Source: JBCBCP01 sp039817385
GTDB taxonomy: Bacteria; Pseudomonadota; Alphaproteobacteria; Rhodobacterales; Rhodobacteraceae
Assembly (NCBI GenBank): GCA_039817385.1
Contig: JBCBVY010000004.1
Location: 124,001 to 188,000, forward strand
Reading direction: 5' to 3'
DNA length: 64,000 bases
Part shown: positions 56,100 through 64,000 of the stretch, in pieces
Position numbering within the stretch: the first letter of the stretch is position 1
How the letters are laid out: every line of letters begins with the position of its first letter
Program-made: the position numbers and the translations under genes
Notes under the pieces: generated by a model
The model's input: only the letters and a program-made list of their open reading frames with translations
What the model was told of the DNA's origin: nothing
The model's database searches: none

Positions 56100-57812
56100 A
56101 TGACCCGCCACCTGATCACCTCCGCCCTGCCTTATATCAACGGCGTCAAGCACCTCGGCACGCTCATCGGCAGCCAGCTGCCCGCCGACCTTTACGCCCG
56201 CTACCAGCGTGCGCGCGGGCACGAAGTGCTGTTCCTCTGCGCCACGGACGAGCATGGCGCGCCCGCCGAGCTGGCCGCCGCCAAGGCCGGGATGGAGGTG
56301 GCCGACTACTGCGCCGACATGCACGCGGTACAGGCGCGGCTGGCCGAGGGGTTCCGGCTGTCCTTCGACCATTATGGCCGCTCTTCCTCGCCCCAGAACC
56401 ACGCGCTGACCCAGCATTTCGCGGGCCGCCTTGCCGAGGCTGGCCTGATCCGCGAAGTGACCGAGCGGCAGGTCTATTCCCATGCCGATGGGCGTTTCTT
56501 GCCCGACCGGTACATCGAGGGCACGTGCCCGAACTGCGGCTATGACCGCGCCCGGGGCGACCAGTGCGAAAACTGCACCAAGCTGCTGGACCCGACCGAC
56601 CTGATCAACCCGCGCTCCGCCATCTCCGGCTCCACCGATCTGGAGGTGCGCGCGACCAAGCACCTGTACCTGCGCCAGTCGGCCATGAAGGACGAGCTGG
56701 ACGCGTGGATCGACAGCAAGACCGATTGGCCGATCCTGACGACCTCTATCGCCAAGAAATGGCTGCATGACGGCGACGGCCTGCAAGACCGCGGCATCAC
56801 GCGCGATCTGGACTGGGGCATTGCCGTGCGCCGCGGGGACGATGATTGGCCCGGGATGGAAGGCAAAGTCTTCTATGTCTGGTTCGACGCCCCCATCGAA
56901 TACATCGCCTGTGCCGCCGAATGGGCCGAGGCGCAGGGCGGCGCCGACTGGGAGCGTTGGTGGCGCACCGACAAGGGCGCGGAGGATGTCCGCTACACCC
57001 AGTTCATGGGCAAAGATAACGTGCCTTTCCATACGCTCAGCTTCCCGGCCACGCTGCTGGGCTCCGGCGAGCCGTGGAAGATGGTCGATCACCTGAAGTC
57101 GTTCAATTACCTCAATTATAATGGCGGGCAGTTCTCGACCTCACTGGGGCGGGGCGTGTTCATGGACGACGCGCTGGAGATTTTGCCGGCGGACTATTGG
57201 CGCTGGTGGCTGTTGTCGAACTGCCCCGAGACGTCCGATGCGGAGTTCACCTGGGGGCAATTCCAGCAAGGGGTAAACAAAGATCTGGCCGACGTGCTGG
57301 GCAATTTTGTCAGCCGCGTCACCAAGTTCTGCCGTTCCAAGTTTGGTGAAACGGTGCCCGAAGCTGGCACGTTTGGGCCCGCCGAGGCGCAGCTGATCGC
57401 GGACCTCGAGGCGCGTCTGGTCCGGCTCGCGCAGCACATGGAGGCGATGGACATCCGTAAAGCGGCGGCTGAGCTGCGCGCGATCTGGGTGGCCGGGAAC
57501 GAATATCTGCAATCGGCAGCGCCCTGGACGGTCTTCAAGACCGACCCGGATCAGGCGGCTGCACCGATCAGGCTAGCCTTGGGGCTTATTCCCTTTTATG
57601 CTGCAGTTTCGGCCCCCTTCATTCCGGACGCAGCCGCCGCGATGAGCGCCGCAATGGGGGGCACGCCGCTTGACTGGCCGAACCGTGCCGAAGACGCCAT
57701 CGCCCAGCTTGCGCCCGGTGCGTCGTTCAAAACACCGGACAACCTGTTCGCCAAGATCACGGATGAAGACTGCGCGGGCTGGGAGGACAGGTTCGCCGGG
57801 TCCGCACGCTAG
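56100..57812 (+). CDS. metG: Methionyl-tRNA synthetase
   Basis: Charges tRNA-Met in the cytosol. The 570-residue protein has the class I signature in variant form, NGVKHLGTLIGS (residues 15-26, HIGH equivalent HLGT), a zinc knuckle CPNCGYDRARGDQCENC (near 143-159), the catalytic FMGKDNVPFHT (near 302) and the KMSKS equivalent FSTSLGRGVF (near 344). No C-terminal dimerisation domain follows, which is common in alphaproteobacteria. Confidence 0.97.
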   Translation: MTRHLITSALPYINGVKHLGTLIGSQLPADLYARYQRARGHEVLFLCATDEHGAPAELAAAKAGMEVADYCADMHAVQARLAEGFRLSFDHYGRSSSPQNHALTQHFAGRLAEAGLIREVTERQVYSHADGRFLPDRYIEGTCPNCGYDRARGDQCENCTKLLDPTDLINPRSAISGSTDLEVRATKHLYLRQSAMKDELDAWIDSKTDWPILTTSIAKKWLHDGDGLQDRGITRDLDWGIAVRRGDDDWPGMEGKVFYVWFDAPIEYIACAAEWAEAQGGADWERWWRTDKGAEDVRYTQFMGKDNVPFHTLSFPATLLGSGEPWKMVDHLKSFNYLNYNGGQFSTSLGRGVFMDDALEILPADYWRWWLLSNCPETSDAEFTWGQFQQGVNKDLADVLGNFVSRVTKFCRSKFGETVPEAGTFGPAEAQLIADLEARLVRLAQHMEAMDIRKAAAELRAIWVAGNEYLQSAAPWTVFKTDPDQAAAPIRLALGLIPFYAAVSAPFIPDAAAAMSAAMGGTPLDWPNRAEDAIAQLAPGASFKTPDNLFAKITDEDCAGWEDRFAGSAR

Positions 57813-57875
57813 CTTGCCAGCCCGGCACGCGTTGGGCGCGCCCTGACCGCTCGCAGCACGGTCTGCCGCAAAGAC

Positions 57876-57902
57876 AAAGCCGCGCCTGACGGACGCGGCT
57901 TT
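57876..57902. terminator. Bidirectional terminator between metG and the chemoreceptor
   Basis: aaagccgcg and cgcggcttt form a 9-bp stem with loop cctgacgga, flanked by A and T runs, so it can work on both strands. It lies between the convergent metG and chemoreceptor genes. Confidence 0.7.
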
Positions 57903-57973
57903 CTCAACTGATTGTGCCCTGCCAAGGCGGACCACGCCCCGTAGGTGGCAGGACAGAAAGGCGCGACGCCGGT

Positions 57974-60562
57974 CTAGAATTCCTCCCAGCCCTCATCCTG
58001 CTCCTCCGGCTCACTTGCAAGCGCGAGCGTGCCCGCGGTTGATGGCACGGTGGGCGCAACAGCTGGCGGCGTCGGAGCAACAGCGGCCTTGGCCGCAGTG
58101 TCTGGCCGACGCGTTGTAATCGCGTTACCAAGCCGGAAGGCCGCGACAGCAGCGGCGAGGGCGTCGGCTTCGGCCGTCAGCGCATGGCTGGCCGCGGTTG
58201 TTTCTTCGAACATGGCCGCGTTCTGCTGGGTCACGTGATCAAGCTCATTCACGGCCGTGTTCACCTCGCCCAGCCCGTTCGATTGCTCGCGCGCGGATGT
58301 TGCGATGGCCGACACACTTTCGGAAATCTCGGCGACGGAGCGGACGATGGCCGCAAGAGCGGAGCCGGTCCGGTCAACAAGGTCGACGCCCTCTCGGACT
58401 TGCTCGCCCGACGAAGAGATTAGCTCATTGATCTCACGCGCCGCATCCGACGAGCGTTGCGCAAGGGCCCGCACCTCGGTCGCAACAACGGCGAAGCCCC
58501 GCCCGGCCTCACCTGCCCGCGCAGCCTCGACGCCGGCATTCAAAGCTAGCAGGTTGGTCTGGAAGGCGATGTCGTCAATCACGGACGTGATCTTAGAGAT
58601 TTGCTGCGAGCTGGTCTTGATCCCGTCCATTGCCTTCACGGCCTCCCGGGCCACATCGCCGCCTTGTTCGGCGTTGCGCTGTGCATCGGCGGACATCTTG
58701 GAGGCTGCATCCGCGCTTTCAGCCGCCGAACGGACCGAAGACGTCAGCTCGTCCAGCGCCGCGGCAGTCTCCTCCAGCGTTGCCGCCTGACGCTCCGTCC
58801 GGCGGGACAGGTCATCTGCTGCGCTGGTGATCTCCGTGGTTTCGTGACGGATCGATTCGGCGTTCTGCATCACGCCGCCGATCGCATTGCGCAGGGCGAC
58901 AACGGCTGCGTTGTAGTCGTGGCGCAACGCTTCGTATTCTGACGGGAAAGACACCTCGATCTCACCCGTGAGGTCACCTTCGGCAAGACCGCGCAACGCG
59001 TCGCCCAAAGCCGTCACGATCTGTTCTTGTTCGGTGGCGACCCGTGCCCGCTCCTGTTCCTGCGCGCGGATCTTGCCCTGGGCTTCGGTCACATCGGTGC
59101 CCAGGAACAAGCAGCGCTCCGCGCGCCCATCTGCAGACAGAACCGCAGAGAATGCGCCGTCCAGCAGAGCCTGGGTACCGCTTGCAGTATGCCGTGCGGC
59201 AAACTGCCCCTGAAGCGCCGTCCCGCCCAGTACCGTCGCATGGAAACCCTCCGGCACGGAATCGCCTTGCGCGTCTGCCGGGAACAGCCCGGACAGACCT
59301 GGCCCGGTGCCGCCCTCTGGCAATCCCAGCTGGGATTGCGCAAACGCGTTTGCGGCGACAAAGCGGCCTTCCGCATCGAATTCGAGCCGCAGCTGGTTTG
59401 CATCGATGGCCCGCAAAACAGCGGCATTGTGCTGGCTGTCGGTTTCGTCCATCCACTCGGCGACGGCGCCGATCATGGTGCCTTCGTTGTCCAGCGCGGC
59501 ATTGACCGTGATGCGAATGTGCCGCTCGCCCAGTTGGACATGCACAGTTGCGGGAAGCGCGCTGGCCCCGGTATCGCCAACCGCCTTGGCGATCGCGCTC
59601 AGATCGGTCATGCGCGACAAATGGGCACCGCGCCATGTCCCCGGCTGCAATCCGTGCCAACGATCCTTCAGTTGCGGCGCAAGATCTTCCAGCATCGCCG
59701 TGAGAGACGGGTTCACGTATTTGACAACAAAGTCTTCGTCGACGGTCATCATAGGTGCCGAAGATCCCTCGAACGCAGCCTCCTTAAAGGCGCTTTCGCG
59801 CTGGGCGCTGGCCGCATCGGCAAGGGCCGCCCGAAACTGGTCGAGCTGGAGCGCCATCGTGCCAACTTCATCCCCGCGCCCCGTAAACGGCACGGCAGTG
59901 TCAAAGTCCTTGGACGCCACGCCCTTCATCGCAGCCGTCAGCTGACGCAGCGGGCGCGACATGTAGAAATAGAGAAGCGCACCAAGCGCCGTCGTCGTGA
60001 CAACAAAAAGCGCCGCGATCAACACCATCGTTGTGCGTGCTTCTGCGTTCATCAGTGTCAAAGCAGGGGCAGTTGTCCACGTGGTCACGACGACACCCGC
60101 GATGGCATCACTGTCACCAAAGACGGACGGCACCGCCACAACCAAACCATCTGCGGACGCAGCCCGCGCGCCAGTCTCTAACGCCTCGCGCCCGACGGTT
60201 TTGGCCAGGGTTGCATCAAACCCCTCGGGTGCGGCGATGTGCATTAGGTCGCCCGCGGCGTTTAGAACCAACCCGGCAAGCGCATCAGGCGCGGCGGCTT
60301 CAATCGAACTGCCAACGATTTCGGCAAGGGCCACCTCATTCCCGAATTTGATTGAGCCCCCGCTCTGCATCGCGATCAGCCGTGTGACTTCTTCCGCGCG
60401 AACGCCGATCCCATCATGCACCAGTCCGACCTTTGCCGTATGGCTCATCCAGAGGGTCAGCGCCCCCGTCGTCAACACACAGAGCCCCACCCCCAGCAGC
60501 AATTTGAACAAAAGGCTGCGCAGTACTTCCGCGGACAGGCCAAAAACGCTCGACTTCAACAT
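57974..60562 (-). CDS. Methyl-accepting chemotaxis protein with PAS-like sensors
   Basis: The 862-residue protein from ATG 60562 has a membrane helix (LLGVGLCVLTTGALTLWM, about 22-39), a periplasmic sensor domain to about 170, a second helix (TTMVLIAALFVVTTTALGAL) and HAMP (SRPLRQLTAAMKGVASKDFD). Two PAS-like domains follow (about 260-380 and 390-500), then the methyl-accepting signalling domain with the hairpin tip QTNLLALNAGVEAARAGEAG. The C-terminus ends DEGWEEF, a WEEF pentapeptide that can bind CheR/CheB. An agga ribosome-binding site supports this start. Confidence 0.93.
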   Translation of the reverse strand: MLKSSVFGLSAEVLRSLLFKLLLGVGLCVLTTGALTLWMSHTAKVGLVHDGIGVRAEEVTRLIAMQSGGSIKFGNEVALAEIVGSSIEAAAPDALAGLVLNAAGDLMHIAAPEGFDATLAKTVGREALETGARAASADGLVVAVPSVFGDSDAIAGVVVTTWTTAPALTLMNAEARTTMVLIAALFVVTTTALGALLYFYMSRPLRQLTAAMKGVASKDFDTAVPFTGRGDEVGTMALQLDQFRAALADAASAQRESAFKEAAFEGSSAPMMTVDEDFVVKYVNPSLTAMLEDLAPQLKDRWHGLQPGTWRGAHLSRMTDLSAIAKAVGDTGASALPATVHVQLGERHIRITVNAALDNEGTMIGAVAEWMDETDSQHNAAVLRAIDANQLRLEFDAEGRFVAANAFAQSQLGLPEGGTGPGLSGLFPADAQGDSVPEGFHATVLGGTALQGQFAARHTASGTQALLDGAFSAVLSADGRAERCLFLGTDVTEAQGKIRAQEQERARVATEQEQIVTALGDALRGLAEGDLTGEIEVSFPSEYEALRHDYNAAVVALRNAIGGVMQNAESIRHETTEITSAADDLSRRTERQAATLEETAAALDELTSSVRSAAESADAASKMSADAQRNAEQGGDVAREAVKAMDGIKTSSQQISKITSVIDDIAFQTNLLALNAGVEAARAGEAGRGFAVVATEVRALAQRSSDAAREINELISSSGEQVREGVDLVDRTGSALAAIVRSVAEISESVSAIATSAREQSNGLGEVNTAVNELDHVTQQNAAMFEETTAASHALTAEADALAAAVAAFRLGNAITTRRPDTAAKAAVAPTPPAVAPTVPSTAGTLALASEPEEQDEGWEEF

Positions 60563-61084
60563 GCTCGTTTCCTCAGGACAAATAATCAAACGCAACGCGC
60601 GCCCTCACCGCAGGCTTAGCATGCAGGCATTACGAGAGGTTTAATGCTCAGAAAAATGCATCCCCGGTGACGCCCGCAAACCGCGCGGAATTGCTTAAAA
60701 TTGGACCGAAGCCAGATTGCGCGGGGTATCTTCCCCCCTAAGCCACCGGCGGGCCGCGCACGCCCACCCGTCGAAACACCCCTGCGATGGGCCCTCCGCG
60801 GCCCATTCCTTGGCGCGCGGCGTGCAACGTGCCCCGTGCCGGGCACGGCCACCTGCCCGTTATAGAAGCCACCACATAGGCGGCGACGCTGCACACGCAT
60901 ACCTGCTATTTGCACAAAGGCATCGTCGGCTATGTTAACGGACGGGCCGCGCAGGCGCCTAAGACTGCACTCCTGACCTGCACCCGGCCCAAGGCAAAAG
61001 ACATCGCCCTGCGCATGGCCGCGGCCGTCACCGGCACGCGCGGTATTATCGCGGCCGCTGCTGCGCGCCTATTAGCAAAATGAC
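60563..61084. other. Gene-poor region between the chemoreceptor and tRNA-Leu
   Basis: A 522-bp stretch without a convincing gene. A frame near 60920-61083 (ending TGA 61081-61083) reads plausibly (HKGIVGYVNGRAAQAPKTAL) for about 55 codons, but it has no ATG start and no ribosome-binding site. It may be a decayed gene. Confidence 0.4.
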
Positions 61085-61170
61085 TGGTACGGGCGGTGGG
61101 ACTCGAACCCACACGGGGTCACCCCCTTCGGATTTTAAGTCCGATATGTCTACCATTCCATCACGCCCGC
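61085..61170 (-). tRNA. tRNA-Leu (anticodon TAA)
   Basis: On the minus strand the acceptor gcgggcg pairs with cgcccgt (first pair G-T) and the CCA is encoded. The anticodon arm cggacttaaaatccg carries TAA, followed by the long variable arm gggggtgacccc typical of class II tRNAs and a T arm with ggttcgagtcc. Confidence 0.93.
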
Positions 61171-61216
61171 ATCGCGCCCGAGGCTACGGCGCAGGCGCGG
61201 GACGTGCAACGGCAAT

Positions 61217-61771
61217 TCAGATGTCTTCGCCTTGCGGGCCCAGCGGTGCGCCGGGGCTCAGCAGGGCGCGTTCGGACAGCCACGGATTGTTCTCAAGCGC
61301 GGCCAGCATCTGGCGGCGGGCCTCTGCGATACGGCCAAGGTTCATGAGCGTCAGCGCACGGCCCGACTGCGCCCCAACGTGCAATGGCTGAAGCCGCAAG
61401 GCTGCGTCAAGGTCTGGCAGCGCAGCTTCAAACTCGCCCCGCAGGAAAGCAATATAGGCCCGCTGGTTATACCCCTCGGCATAGGCCGGGCAGTAAGCGA
61501 TCAGCTTGTCCAGCTCCGACCGCGCGCCGCGGAAATCATAGCTGTCGCGGCGGCTGAGGGCACGGTCGAGCAGGTCCTGCGCTGTCCCGTCCGGGGCGCG
61601 CAGCAGGACCGCCCACATCTCTCCGGCAACTCCGCGCGCGGCGGCCTCGCTCTGTGCCGCGTTGGCCTTGTCTACCAGCGCTTGCAGCTCCGGCGTCTTG
61701 TCTCGCCCCGGCGGGCAGTCCGCGGCGGCTGGGGTGGCAAACAGGGCAAAGATCAGGGCAAGATGTCTCAT
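61217..61771 (-). CDS. Secreted TPR-repeat protein
   Basis: The 184-residue product starts MRHLALIFALFATPAAADCP, a signal peptide with cleavage after AAA. The mature part has tetratricopeptide-like repeats (AYAEGYNQRAYIAFLRGEFE then AALPDLDAALRLQP, and LHVGAQSGRALTLMNLGRIA then EARRQMLAALENNP). It is a periplasmic scaffold or chaperone-like protein with no catalytic motif. It is monocistronic and runs towards tRNA-Leu. Confidence 0.85.
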   Translation of the reverse strand: MRHLALIFALFATPAAADCPPGRDKTPELQALVDKANAAQSEAAARGVAGEMWAVLLRAPDGTAQDLLDRALSRRDSYDFRGARSELDKLIAYCPAYAEGYNQRAYIAFLRGEFEAALPDLDAALRLQPLHVGAQSGRALTLMNLGRIAEARRQMLAALENNPWLSERALLSPGAPLGPQGEDI

Positions 61772-61802
61772 ACGCGATATGGTGGCGCCGCTACGGGCGG
61801 GG

Positions 61803-62279
61803 TCAAGTCACCGCCTCCTTCACCGCCTCCATCGCGACGTAGGTCGAGGTCGCCGCGACATGGGGCAGCGCCGAGATCACCTCGCCCAGGATACGCCGGT
61901 AATCGGTCATGTCGGCGCAGCGCACCTTGAGCAGGTAATCGAAATTGCCCGCGATCATATGAGCTTGTTCGATCTGCGCCACGCCGCGCACCGCCGTGTT
62001 GAACGCGCACAAGGCGGCCTCGCGCGTATCCTCCAGCCGCACCTCGACAAAGGCGACATGGGCGCGGCCCAGCCGGATCGGATCAATCAGCGCCGCGTAA
62101 CCGAGGATCACCCCGCGCGCCTCAAGCCGCCGCAGCCGCGCCTGCGTGGGGCTTTTGCTCAGGCCGATCCGGGCGGCAAGCTCCGTCACGCTGACCCGCC
62201 CGTCCCCGGCAAGCACATCGAGGATCGCATGATCGAAACGGTCAAATCCTTCGGTGGTTTCAGTCGAATCGACCATCAT
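61803..62279 (-). CDS. putR: Lrp/AsnC-family regulator, probable proline-utilisation activator
   Basis: The 158-residue protein has an N-terminal HTH (FDRFDHAILDVLAGDGRVSV, TELAARIGLSKSPTQARLRR) and a RAM ligand domain (GRAHVAFVEVRLED, IAGNFDYLLKVRCADMTDYR). It is divergent from putA across 72 bp, the standard PutR arrangement in alphaproteobacteria. In relatives it senses proline and activates putA. The short intergenic region should hold its binding sites. Confidence 0.92.
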   Translation of the reverse strand: MMVDSTETTEGFDRFDHAILDVLAGDGRVSVTELAARIGLSKSPTQARLRRLEARGVILGYAALIDPIRLGRAHVAFVEVRLEDTREAALCAFNTAVRGVAQIEQAHMIAGNFDYLLKVRCADMTDYRRILGEVISALPHVAATSTYVAMEAVKEAVT

Positions 62280-62351
62280 TTAGCTCTCCTTCAGTCAACC
62301 TGCCCGCAGGTTGCCTGATATACTGCCCGCACCCAAGCGGAGATAGCGCCC

Positions 62352-64000
62352 ATGTGGACGGACCGGATGCTCACCCTCGACGCCCAGACCTACACGGGCC
62401 ACGACGCCATAATGGACGATCTGCGCGCCCGCGCGGACCTGTCTCCGGCGCAGCGGGCCGCCATCACCGCCCAGGCCGCGGACCTCGTCCGGCGCATCCG
62501 CGCGCAGGACAACCCCGGGCTGATGGAGCAATTCCTCGGCGAATATGGCCTGTCCACGGACGAAGGCATCGCGCTGATGTGCCTGGCCGAAGCCCTGCTG
62601 CGCGTGCCGGATCCGGCCACCATCGACGCGCTGATCGAGGACAAGATCGCCCCCTCCGACTGGGGCGCGCATCTGGGCCAGTCCACCTCCCCGCTGGTCA
62701 ACGCCTCCACCTGGGCGCTGCTGCTAACGGGGCGCGTGCTTGACGACGAAGCCCCCGGCCCCATCGGCGCCCTGCGCGGGGCGATCAAACGGCTGGGCGA
62801 GCCGGTGATCCGCGCCGCCGCCCTGCGCGCGATGAAGGAAATGGGCCGCCAATTCGTACTGGGCGAGACCATCGCAGGCGCCATGCAGCGCGCGGCGGGG
62901 ATGGAGGCGCAGGGCTATACCTACAGCTACGACATGCTGGGCGAGGCCGCCCGTACGGATGCGGATGCCCGCCGCTATCACCTTGCCTATTCGCGGGCCA
63001 TCGCGGCGGTGGCAGAGGCCTGCACGCATGGCGATATCCGCCGCAACCCGGGGCTTTCGGTCAAGCTCAGCGCCCTGCACCGCCGCTATGAGGTCGCGCA
63101 GCGGGAGGCGGTTATGACGGACCTGCTGCCGCGCCTGCGGTCTCTGTGCCTGCTGGCGAAATCGGCAGGCATGGGCCTGAACATCGACGCGGAAGAAGCC
63201 GATCGGCTGTCGCTCTCGCTTGAACTGATCGCCGCACTTTTGCAGGACGAGGCGCTGGCGGGCTGGGACGGCCTTGGCGTCGTGGTGCAGGCCTACGCGC
63301 CCCGCGCGGGCGCGGTGATTGACGCGCTGTATGAGATGGCAGAGGGCCGCCGCATCATGGTGCGCCTCGTCAAAGGCGCCTACTGGGATACGGAGATCAA
63401 ACGCGCGCAAGAGCTGGGCGCCCCGGGCTTTCCCGTGTTCACCGCCAAGCATCACACCGACATCAGCTTTATCGCCAATGCGCGCCGCCTGCTGGGCATG
63501 ACGGACCGCATCTATCCCCAGTTCGCCACCCATAACGCGCACACCGTCTGCGCGATCCTCGCAATGCAAGCCGACCCGGAGACCTATGAGTTCCAGCGCC
63601 TGCATGGCATGGGCGAGGCCCTGCACGATCTGATCAAGGCGGATGCGCACACACGATGCCGCATCTACGCGCCCGTCGGCGCCCATCGCGATCTGCTCGC
63701 CTACCTCGTCCGGCGCCTGCTGGAGAACGGCGCAAACTCGTCTTTCGTCAACCAGATCGTGGATACAGATGTGTCGCCAGAGGCCGTTGCCGCCGACCCG
63801 TTCGAGGCGGAAGGCGGGCCACAGATCCCGGCAGGGCCGGACCTTTTCCGGCCCGAGCGCGCGAATTCCAGGGGCTTTGATCTGCACCACACCCCAACGC
63901 TGCAGGCGATTGAAGAGGCCCGTATACCATACGCTACCGCACAGTGGGATGCGTACCCGCTGATCGCCAGCGACGCCCCGGGCGGGGCACAGCAGGCCGT
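62352..64000 (+). CDS. putA: Proline dehydrogenase / PutA (3' truncated by window end)
   Basis: Oxidises proline to pyrroline-5-carboxylate using FAD; bifunctional PutA proteins then oxidise this to glutamate. The visible 549 residues include MWTDRMLTLDAQTYTGHD, PLVNASTWALLLTGRVLDD, SYDMLGEAARTDADARRY, NPGLSVKLSALHRRYE, MVRLVKGAYWDTEIKRAQ and FATHNAHTV, all proline-dehydrogenase barrel motifs, ending near the start of the aldehyde dehydrogenase linker. Start ATG 62352 is preferred. The frame is open to the window end, so the second domain is inferred. It is divergent from putR. Confidence 0.95.
   Translation, partial: MWTDRMLTLDAQTYTGHDAIMDDLRARADLSPAQRAAITAQAADLVRRIRAQDNPGLMEQFLGEYGLSTDEGIALMCLAEALLRVPDPATIDALIEDKIAPSDWGAHLGQSTSPLVNASTWALLLTGRVLDDEAPGPIGALRGAIKRLGEPVIRAAALRAMKEMGRQFVLGETIAGAMQRAAGMEAQGYTYSYDMLGEAARTDADARRYHLAYSRAIAAVAEACTHGDIRRNPGLSVKLSALHRRYEVAQREAVMTDLLPRLRSLCLLAKSAGMGLNIDAEEADRLSLSLELIAALLQDEALAGWDGLGVVVQAYAPRAGAVIDALYEMAEGRRIMVRLVKGAYWDTEIKRAQELGAPGFPVFTAKHHTDISFIANARRLLGMTDRIYPQFATHNAHTVCAILAMQADPETYEFQRLHGMGEALHDLIKADAHTRCRIYAPVGAHRDLLAYLVRRLLENGANSSFVNQIVDTDVSPEAVAADPFEAEGGPQIPAGPDLFRPERANSRGFDLHHTPTLQAIEEARIPYATAQWDAYPLIASDAPGGAQQA

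Noticed and set aside
60920..61083. Possible small gene before tRNA-Leu
   Set aside because: The frame has reasonable codon use but no ATG, no ribosome-binding site and ends beside the tRNA. It is recorded only as a possible remnant.

Overview
The window looks like a GC-rich alphaproteobacterial chromosome, most likely a Rhodobacteraceae (Roseobacter-group) member. The evidence is the gene neighbourhood hom-glpX-recJ, the alphaproteobacterial form of the LexA box, DUF3572, DUF983 and PutR/PutA genes, heme-NO-binding-like proteins, and the carnitine and histidine catabolic gene sets. Genes are dense, often with 4-nt stop/start overlaps. This taxonomy is an inference from gene content; no rRNA gene is present.

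Region 1 (1-7640) is core chromosome: a ClpP-fold membrane-anchored protein, pirin, a TetR regulator, a small lipoprotein, homoserine dehydrogenase, GlpX, RecJ and tRNA-Glu. Region 2 (7624-27617) is a 20-kb integrated element inserted in the 3' end of tRNA-Glu, bounded by an 18-bp direct repeat. From the left it carries: a compact four-gene operon (TIR-domain protein, caspase-like protease, DUF6338 membrane protein, 55-aa Pro/Gly-rich basic peptide) that looks like a Thoeris-type antiphage system with two extra components; a serine recombinase; a 1575-aa secreted-type AHH nuclease toxin with its putative immunity gene; a plasmid-like mobilisation block (replication-relaxation protein, VirD4-like ATPase, second P-loop ATPase) next to very long perfect inverted repeats; a DUF3768 gene; a ParDE-like module; AlpA; two DUF1640-like proteins; four 23-bp-period iterons beside a winged-helix gene; and a tyrosine integrase interrupted by an in-frame TAG before its catalytic tyrosine. 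The element therefore looks like an integrated plasmid or ICE that may now be trapped.

Region 3 (27823-37738) is a complete five-step histidine-to-glutamate pathway: hutIHGU on the minus strand, and hutF-hutC followed by an ornithine-cyclodeaminase-family gene and a second, MIO-motif-lacking ammonia-lyase homologue on the plus strand. Region 4 (37826-45570) is mainly signalling: a degenerate H-NOX-like protein translationally coupled to an HNOBA-like/GGDEF protein, an MttB-family methyltransferase, a phosphoglycolate-phosphatase-like HAD enzyme, DUF3572, a PleD-like diguanylate cyclase without its phosphoacceptor Asp, and an ECF sigma/anti-sigma-like/periplasmic sensor operon next to an EF-hand protein.

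Region 5 (45761-64000) holds a DUF983 protein, NUDIX, DMT transporter, fatty-acid desaturase and XRE regulator; a carnitine-degradation operon (beta-keto acid cleavage enzyme, 54-aa membrane protein, lipocalin-like lipoprotein, carnitine dehydrogenase/thioesterase fusion); an aldo/keto reductase; an ImuA-like gene behind a perfect LexA box; an MFS transporter; MetG; a large chemoreceptor; tRNA-Leu; a TPR protein; and the divergent putR/putA pair, with putA cut by the window end.
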